Assembly: GCA_029866205.1 (NCBI GenBank)
Contig: JARWZT010000003.1
Span: 124,001-188,000 of the forward strand
DNA: 64,000 bases
From: Rhodoferax sp.
GTDB taxonomy: Bacteria > Pseudomonadota > Gammaproteobacteria > Burkholderiales > Burkholderiaceae_C
Reading direction: 5' to 3'
Every line of letters starts with the position of its first letter. Position 1 is the first letter of the stretch. Positions 58,574-64,000 of the stretch are shown piece after piece. A model generated the notes under the pieces. The model worked only from the letters and a program-made list of their open reading frames with translations. It was not told the DNA's origin and searched no databases. The position numbers and the translations under genes were made by a program.

Positions 58574-60375
58574 TGGCTACACATGATATTGTTCCTGCAG
58601 CTTTAGCGGTTAAAGCCATGCGGGATAGCGGATACAAAAATGCCGCGTATGCAATAGCTGAATTAGTAGATAACTCAGTGCAAGCAGGAGGCACTGTTGT
58701 CGAAATTCTTTGTCAAGAAGAAGTTGAGCTGGTGCAGCAAAGGAAAAGGACTCGAGTAAAACAAGTCGCGGTAATGGATAACGGCTGCGGCATGAGTCCC
58801 GACATGCTTCGTAAAGCGTTGCAATTTGGAAACGGAGGCCGTTTAGATGATCGTAGTGGGATAGGACGTTTTGGTATGGGGCTACCAAATTCATCTATTT
58901 CTCAAGCTAGACGGGTTGACGTTTGGACTTGGCAAAACGGATATCAATCTGCCGCATATAGCTATTTGGATGTTGGAGAAATTGAACGCGGTGCACTTAC
59001 TGAAGTACCGAATCCAATTCCTCAGGCTGTACCTCAAACTTGGGTAAGACGATCCGGTGTAGCGGGTCAATCTAAATCAGGAACCCTGGTTGTTTGGTCT
59101 GATTTAGATAAATGTGACTGGCGTACAGCACAATCAATTTTCAAGAATTCGGAATATACTATCGGTCGTATTTACCGGTATTTTTTAAATGATGAACGCC
59201 TAAAAATTAGAATGGCTGCATTTTTGGATCAAGCTACAAATCCGGCTACAGATGATGATGTTGCAGCGAATGATCCACTGTACCTAACGCCAAATGCAAC
59301 TTTGCCTCCTCCTTGGAATGCTGAACCTATGTTCGACCGGCATGGAGAACCGCAACAAATTGAAATTGATTTGAATGGTAAGTTGCATCTTGTTACTGTG
59401 ACAATTTCTGTAGCTAAAAAAGTAGCTAGAGATGGTCACAATGCAGGTGATCAGCCTCATGGACGGCACGCCAAAAATAACGTTGGTGTATCGGTTGTCC
59501 GCGCTGAACGTGAGCTTGAACTTCAAACCGGATGGTGTGTTCAGTCTGACCCGCGTGAACGCTGGTGGGGCGTTGAGGTTAGCTTCTCGCCTGAGCTTGA
59601 CGAGGTGTTCGGTGTTACTAACAACAAGCAAAGCGCTAGAACTCTTGCTGAGTTCGCCGAAGTGAGCATTGAACAAATCGCTGAACGAGAAGGGTATGAA
59701 ACAGAAGCGGAGTTAATAGAGGCTTGGGAGCAAGACCATGATCCTAGACTGATATTGATCAAAGTCAAACAATCAGTTGAACGTAATCTAAGTGCTATTC
59801 GTAAAGTCATCAAGGCACAAGCGACCCCCCGTCAGGGAGAGAAATTCCGACACATGGATCCAAACTCTGCGGAAACTATTGGAACTCAAGCTACCAAGCG
59901 ACGCCAAGAAGAAGGTTACAAGGGAACGAGTGATTTAGGTGAATCGCTTCCGCCAGAAGTGAAAACGCAACAGATTGAAGAAAGTCTGGTGTCCGTTGGC
60001 GTTGACCCAGTTGAAGCACAGCAAAGAGCTACTTCACTGGTTAGCAGTGGTTATAAATACGAGTTCTACAACGTAGGCGTAGATACAGCGGAATTTTTTA
60101 CTGTTCGTCCTAAGGGAGGATCGATTTTGATTGGTTTGAACACCAATCATCCGGCTTACGATCACTTAGTAACCTTACTTGAATCAAGTGATGAAGTAAG
60201 TGACGTTACTGTTCTTAAGGCACGTTTACGCAAGTCATACGAAGGTCTAAAGTTGCTGCTCGAAGCATGGGCGCGCTACGAAGACGAGTTGACTGATGGC
60301 ATCAAGAAAGAACGTGCGCAAGAAGCTCGACTTGATTGGGGTAGAGTTGCTCGTCAGTTCTTAAGAGAAGATTAA
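58573..60375 (+). CDS. GHKL-family ATPase (MutL/MORC-like), putative defence protein
   Basis: A 600-residue protein with an N-terminal GHKL ATPase domain: N box AIAELVDNSVQAG (Glu30, Asn34), G1 MDNGCGM (69-73) and G2 SGIGRFGMGLPNSS. A transducer-like part with HAKNNVGVSVVRAERELEL and RWWGVEVSFSPELDEVFG follows, similar to ATPases found beside Z1-type and restriction helicases. The C-terminal 220 residues are helical and charged. Such ATPases act as nucleotide-gated DNA clamps. The ATG at 58573 shares one base with the helicase stop; an upstream TTG would only add six residues. AT-rich. Confidence 0.85.
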   Translation: MATHDIVPAALAVKAMRDSGYKNAAYAIAELVDNSVQAGGTVVEILCQEEVELVQQRKRTRVKQVAVMDNGCGMSPDMLRKALQFGNGGRLDDRSGIGRFGMGLPNSSISQARRVDVWTWQNGYQSAAYSYLDVGEIERGALTEVPNPIPQAVPQTWVRRSGVAGQSKSGTLVVWSDLDKCDWRTAQSIFKNSEYTIGRIYRYFLNDERLKIRMAAFLDQATNPATDDDVAANDPLYLTPNATLPPPWNAEPMFDRHGEPQQIEIDLNGKLHLVTVTISVAKKVARDGHNAGDQPHGRHAKNNVGVSVVRAERELELQTGWCVQSDPRERWWGVEVSFSPELDEVFGVTNNKQSARTLAEFAEVSIEQIAEREGYETEAELIEAWEQDHDPRLILIKVKQSVERNLSAIRKVIKAQATPRQGEKFRHMDPNSAETIGTQATKRRQEEGYKGTSDLGESLPPEVKTQQIEESLVSVGVDPVEAQQRATSLVSSGYKYEFYNVGVDTAEFFTVRPKGGSILIGLNTNHPAYDHLVTLLESSDEVSDVTVLKARLRKSYEGLKLLLEAWARYEDELTDGIKKERAQEARLDWGRVARQFLRED

Positions 60376-60392
60376 TAATTTAGAGAGACAAA

Positions 60393-62744
60393 ATGGCTAC
60401 TGAAGCAAAAGATATTTTCGAAGCGAATTCAAAAAATGTCCGTGATCTTCTCTGTGAAAACGGATTAGGTTTGTATATTCCTGCTTATCAGCGACCTTAC
60501 GGCTGGGACAAAGACAAGGTCAACAAATTAGTATTGGATACGTTTCATGGATTTACTGAGTTAAGTCGCAGTGATGAAAGTTTCACGTTTTTAGGAACAG
60601 TCATCACAATTCATGATATTAATTACAAGACAGTGCCCGCTAGTTTGCAGCCTGATGTCCCTGCAAAACTGTTGAGTGTTATCGATGGTCAGCAACGTTT
60701 GTCAACTCTTTTGATTTTCTGTTTGGCTTTGCACAATCAAATTAAGGTGGCAACTAATAAGTTCTTTAAAAATAAGAAGCCTGAAGACTTCAATGAGACT
60801 GAGGGATGGCTTGAAAACATTGGTAAGAAAGTACTTGGTGAGTTAGAAGGAACCTTCATTGAACGACAACGTTCTGGTGATTCACCAATTTATCCAAGAA
60901 TGATCCGCTCATTCGACGACAAGTGGTCCAAACAAAAAATTCATGCCAAATATTCATCGCCGATTTCAAATCTGATATTTCAGTATGCGCTAACTATCGA
61001 TGATGTAAAAGTGAAAGAGTTTAAAGCTCAAAAAAGACCAGGAAACGTCGAGGGTGAAGAAGCGCTCTGTGACAGGTTCAATCAAATTTCGAAGATTCTA
61101 AAAACTTTAGACTTTCCGGATGATGAAGAAGACTTTGAAGAGCTTCCTAGCTTGACGCAGATTGCGCAAGATCCAAAATTTCAGCGCGCTCTCATAAACC
61201 ATGTTTTTTCACAAGATGTTTGTAATGATTTAATCTCAAGTGATGAATTGCCCGAGTACGCTAAGCTTCTTCAGTTGATCTTGCTAGCAAATTACTTGTT
61301 AACTCGAGTGGCATTAACTGTTGTTCGCGGAAAAAATGAAGACTACGCCTTCACGATCTTTGAGTCCCTGAACACAACTGGTGAACCGCTGACTGCTTTC
61401 GAAACTTTCAAGCCGCAAGTTGTGATGGCTGAGGAAAATATTGAACATTATGATCAGTCGAAGTCTCACGAGCATTTGACTCATGTAACTGCTTACCTTT
61501 CCACCTTCAAAGTCGGCGACCCTCTTCAGAAGGCAACTCGTGAGCTAGTTATTACTTTTGCAAGCAACGAGACCGGATACATTCTTTCAAAGAGGCTAGC
61601 GGACCAGCGTAGATACCTTAAAGATGAATTCGAGAGACACCGCAATGACAAGGTTGCGCGTGAAAAATTCATAATGAACCTTCGCGATGTCGCGGACTTC
61701 ACCAAATATTCCTGGTCTGAGTCAACTTCACCAACGTTATTTGGTTTGCCCGTTGAAGCTACGTCAAACATTGTTAAGCTTTGTTTAGCATTTCTGCATT
61801 CTCTGAATCATTCCATAACAGTTGCACCAATCATTCGTTTTTACTCAGAGGCACTTGCTGCACCTGAAGATCAAAAAGCAAAGATGATTAAGGACCTTGA
61901 AGGTGCGATAAAAGCTGTAACAGCCTTTTCTGTTCTATGGCGTGCATCGAGAAGAGGTACGAAAAATATCGATAGGCAGTATCGTGAAATTCTGTTGGGA
62001 GCAAATTCAAAGACTTCTGGTGCTCCTCCTTTGTCGCGGACAGCACGTAAAGGAATTCAAGAGGGAGCTTTGTCTCCACTTGTTGATTTAAAAATACTGA
62101 AAGCTGAATTTCGTTCTCGACTAGAGCATAAAGATTTTGGTGATATCAAATCTAAGGATGATTTCATTAATCAAGCTGCGTCTGTACCTGCGTATACGAA
62201 CAACAAAAAATTAAGTAAGTTCTTGTTACTGGCTGCTCATCATGACTCAGTCCCTGACCCTTCATTTTACGGACTAATCGTGAAAGGTAGGTCTGCTGTA
62301 TCGCCTTGTTTGTCTTATGAGGGCTTTACAGAAGATCGGAACATTACTCTTGAGCATATCGCCCCTCAAGAGCCCTCGACTGGGTGGGAAGAGGACATCT
62401 ACTCAAACAAAGAGACTGTTCACTGCATTGGCAATCTCGTATTAGCGCCTCAAGTTGCTAACTCATCGTTGTCCTCTAGACCATGGGCCCAAAAACGTGT
62501 GCTTTATAAAGTGCTGGGCGCTTCTTCCCAGGTTGAGGCTTCCAAGATTCTAGAAGATGCAAAAAGTACTTCAGGTATCGAGTTTGGTGATTCGACACAA
62601 GACATTCTTAACAAGTCGGAGCACCTCCCCCAACTGATTGCGTTAGGTGAACGAGTTGATTCATGGAACAGTGAGTTCGTCGAGATTAGATCAAAAAGAC
62701 TTTTGTCTTTAGCTTACGATGAACTCTACAAATGGCTTGATTAG
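60393..62744 (+). CDS. DUF262 and DUF1524 domain protein, GmrSD/SspE-like nuclease
   Basis: A 783-residue protein. The N-terminal DUF262 domain has IPAYQRPYGW (about 29-38) and IDGQQRLSTLL (97-107), the ParB-like NTPase core seen in GmrS, BrxU and SspE. The C-terminal DUF1524 (HNH-like) domain has LEHIAPQ (653-659), with the His expected to bind metal, and CIGNLVLAPQVANSSLS about 35 residues later. Both catalytic motifs look intact. Relatives cleave modified phage DNA (GmrSD) or nick DNA of cells with phosphorothioate marks (SspE). It is 17 bases from the GHKL gene and ends at a shared terminator. The target is not known. Confidence 0.88.
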   Translation: MATEAKDIFEANSKNVRDLLCENGLGLYIPAYQRPYGWDKDKVNKLVLDTFHGFTELSRSDESFTFLGTVITIHDINYKTVPASLQPDVPAKLLSVIDGQQRLSTLLIFCLALHNQIKVATNKFFKNKKPEDFNETEGWLENIGKKVLGELEGTFIERQRSGDSPIYPRMIRSFDDKWSKQKIHAKYSSPISNLIFQYALTIDDVKVKEFKAQKRPGNVEGEEALCDRFNQISKILKTLDFPDDEEDFEELPSLTQIAQDPKFQRALINHVFSQDVCNDLISSDELPEYAKLLQLILLANYLLTRVALTVVRGKNEDYAFTIFESLNTTGEPLTAFETFKPQVVMAEENIEHYDQSKSHEHLTHVTAYLSTFKVGDPLQKATRELVITFASNETGYILSKRLADQRRYLKDEFERHRNDKVAREKFIMNLRDVADFTKYSWSESTSPTLFGLPVEATSNIVKLCLAFLHSLNHSITVAPIIRFYSEALAAPEDQKAKMIKDLEGAIKAVTAFSVLWRASRRGTKNIDRQYREILLGANSKTSGAPPLSRTARKGIQEGALSPLVDLKILKAEFRSRLEHKDFGDIKSKDDFINQAASVPAYTNNKKLSKFLLLAAHHDSVPDPSFYGLIVKGRSAVSPCLSYEGFTEDRNITLEHIAPQEPSTGWEEDIYSNKETVHCIGNLVLAPQVANSSLSSRPWAQKRVLYKVLGASSQVEASKILEDAKSTSGIEFGDSTQDILNKSEHLPQLIALGERVDSWNSEFVEIRSKRLLSLAYDELYKWLD

Positions 62745-62757
62745 TCTAGCAAATAGT

Positions 62758-62788
62758 GAACCACTAAAGCTTTCAGTTTTAGTGGTTC
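62758..62788. terminator. Bidirectional terminator between the convergent defence operons
   Basis: GAACCACTAAA (62758-62768) and TTTAGTGGTTC (62778-62788) form a perfect 11-bp stem with a 9-base loop, between the DUF262 stop and the stop of the PAPS-reductase-like gene. T residues occur at both stem ends, so it can serve both strands. Confidence 0.75.
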
Positions 62789-62789
62789 T

Positions 62790-63632
62790 TCACTTATGAC
62801 AAACTAGACAAGCTCCACCACCTTCATCTTCCATGTAGAGCTCGTCCAAGTCTAAGTTTTCAGAGTTACCAGCTCTGAGCGGATTTATCTTTCTGTTTGC
62901 AAATTCTTTTTGTTTACGAGCTTCAAAGTCATTCTTGATTTGAAGCATACGTTCAGGTTTTTCAAGATCAGTCAACGGTTCATTTTGGGACCAGGTGAAC
63001 CGCGTGCCTGTTTCAATCGCGGTTTTCTCCATGTTCTTTGCATTCTCAAATGCAACAGGATGACGTTCTTTTAATCGAACCCACTCAATTTTTTGCTGGA
63101 AAAAGCAGAATGTACAGCCGCTGCGTGAGCGCCATTCATAGTACTTTGGAAGTCCCATACCGGAGGCTTCAAGGATGTCGAGTACGTCCTCCTTATTTAG
63201 GTTGTATTCCCTAAAGGGCAGTTTCACCGTTAAATTTTTATGATGTGACTGCATGCCATCGCGGTGCTCTTCATCAGCCCGAATCGCCACATAGGAAATC
63301 ACGTGGTCGCCTTTGTTTAGCCACTCATTGACCCATTCCTTGAATGGTTGCAGTTTGAGCTTAATCGTGCACCACCGTGTTTGTGGTGAGGGTAAGAAAT
63401 TGCCGTTTTGGCGAAGCCAAAATTTAAAGTCTCGATCAGGACTCAAATAGTTGATTTTCTTCCCGAGAGTGCCCTCTAGCTTTCCAAGAAACTCATAGAC
63501 CTCTGGTAGCTCTTCGCCGGTATCCGTGAAGAAGTATTGAATGTCAAGTTCAGGAAAATGTTCACGCATATATATGGCAAGCGCGGCGCTGTCCTTGCCA
63601 CCAGAGATGCCTAAAACATGATGCGTGGTCAT
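62790..63632 (-). CDS. PAPS-reductase/DndC-like protein
   Basis: A 280-residue adenine-nucleotide alpha-hydrolase of the phosphoadenosine-phosphosulfate reductase family. The PP-loop SGGKDS is at residues 10-15. The conserved TRWCTIKLKL (Cys88) and SGCTFCFFQQKIEW (Cys173, Cys176) resemble the DndC/SspD segments where cysteines bind an iron-sulfur cluster, and a further CLVC (275-278) ends the protein. DndC-type proteins work in DNA phosphorothioation; others serve in BREX type 4 (BrxP). A housekeeping CysH is unlikely given the CxxC pattern and setting. Its ATG overlaps the stop of the partial gene upstream (ATGA). Confidence 0.85.
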   Translation of the reverse strand: MTTHHVLGISGGKDSAALAIYMREHFPELDIQYFFTDTGEELPEVYEFLGKLEGTLGKKINYLSPDRDFKFWLRQNGNFLPSPQTRWCTIKLKLQPFKEWVNEWLNKGDHVISYVAIRADEEHRDGMQSHHKNLTVKLPFREYNLNKEDVLDILEASGMGLPKYYEWRSRSGCTFCFFQQKIEWVRLKERHPVAFENAKNMEKTAIETGTRFTWSQNEPLTDLEKPERMLQIKNDFEARKQKEFANRKINPLRAGNSENLDLDELYMEDEGGGACLVCHK

Positions 63633-64000
63633 AGTGACTCCTTGATATCTTGAGAGAATTTGATGCCAAGATCAGCCAACGTTGCAAAAACCAGTCGGGT
63701 GTCCATCGTTTTCAATACTGGCATGAACTGATCGATTGCCTGGTCGATGGCGGCTTGATCATTTTTTGAGACCTCGATGGTTTTGGACAAGTCATTGCCT
63801 TGTCCAGACGAAAGCACGAGATTAAAAATTCGGCGAGAGGAGTCTCGCCCTCTTAGGCCAGCGACTGCCTCTGCTTTACGGAATTCCATCGAAAGGTTCC
63901 CGAGTTGAATGATGGCTGCATCCAGATCGCGGTCAACCCAGCCGTGTGATGGCTTGTTGATCGCATTGCTGATCAAGGACTCGATCTTCTCAATGCTTCC
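63629..64000 (-). CDS. Unrecognised protein, C-terminal 123 residues (runs off the right edge)
   Basis: The frame is open to the window end, so only the C-terminus is seen. It reads with GWVDRDLDAAIIQLGNL, EFRKAEAVAGLRGRDSSRR and ends FSQDIKESL; it is helical and charged. I do not recognise the family. A TTG at 63976 could be read as a start, but the open frame beyond it suggests a longer protein. Its stop overlaps the start of the PAPS-reductase-like gene by four bases, so both are made together and probably act in one system. Confidence 0.65.
   Translation of the reverse strand, partial: GSIEKIESLISNAINKPSHGWVDRDLDAAIIQLGNLSMEFRKAEAVAGLRGRDSSRRIFNLVLSSGQGNDLSKTIEVSKNDQAAIDQAIDQFMPVLKTMDTRLVFATLADLGIKFSQDIKESL

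Noticed and set aside
62790..63632. Housekeeping sulfate assimilation CysH
   Set aside because: Lacks the usual CysH C-terminal ECGxH motif, has CxxC clusters of the DndC type, and lies among defence genes with no cys genes near.
56975..64000. Prophage remnant
   Set aside because: No integrase, capsid, terminase, tail or lysis genes; the gene families are those of defence systems.

Overview
The window reads as chromosomal DNA of a betaproteobacterium, most likely a Comamonadaceae member near Rhodoferax. The evidence is the gene order plsX-fabHDG-acpP-fabF-mucD-lepA-lepB-rnc-era-recO-pdxJ-acpS-nagZ, an arginine-32 type EF-P beside earP, a phasin, and a complete protocatechuate 4,5-cleavage operon. 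The assignment rests on gene content and order; no database search was possible.

Layout. 1-6388: start of RNase E (minus strand) with a long leader, then rluC, a HAD phosphatase, a Rieske protein, sppA, an RsmI-like methyltransferase and maf (minus), the 23S rRNA accumulation protein YceD, and rpmF. 6495-11994: a fatty-acid synthesis operon with many 4-nt stop/start overlaps. 12027-22064: a YgfX-like membrane protein, periplasmic protease mucD, then lepA-lepB-rnc-era-recO-pdxJ-acpS-nagZ. The rpoE-rseA-rseB genes that usually precede mucD are absent. 22138-26988: a small basic secreted protein, a patatin lipoprotein, a phasin with a clear promoter between twin palindromic operators, a thioesterase, a nitroreductase and a 2-hydroxyacid dehydrogenase.

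27010-39417: a divergent LysR regulator and a twelve-gene operon. PobA makes protocatechuate from 4-hydroxybenzoate, LigAB opens the ring, LigC and LigI give 4-oxalomesaconate, and the PrpF-family isomerase, LigJ and LigK finish to pyruvate plus oxaloacetate. A DctP-DctQ-DctM TRAP transporter is embedded as the probable importer, and the last gene (DUF1932 dehydrogenase) has no assigned step. 39488-50351: rmuC, an MFS transporter, a LOG-family protein, efp-earP, uvrC, pgsA, hupB, tRNA-Val(TAC), ppiD and tRNA-His(GTG).

50352-64000 is accessory. It holds a macro-domain protein, a minus-strand block of unrecognised genes, then a SprT-like metalloprotease, a VWA protein and a WYL regulator in host-like GC-rich sequence. 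At about 56950 composition changes abruptly to AT-rich DNA. There a DEAD/DEAH helicase, a GHKL (MutL/MORC-like) ATPase and a DUF262-DUF1524 protein form a tight operon. It faces a convergent pair made of a DndC/PAPS-reductase-like protein and an unrecognised protein that runs off the window. This looks like an anti-phage defence island. The combination matches no named system I can recall and is the most interesting part of the window.
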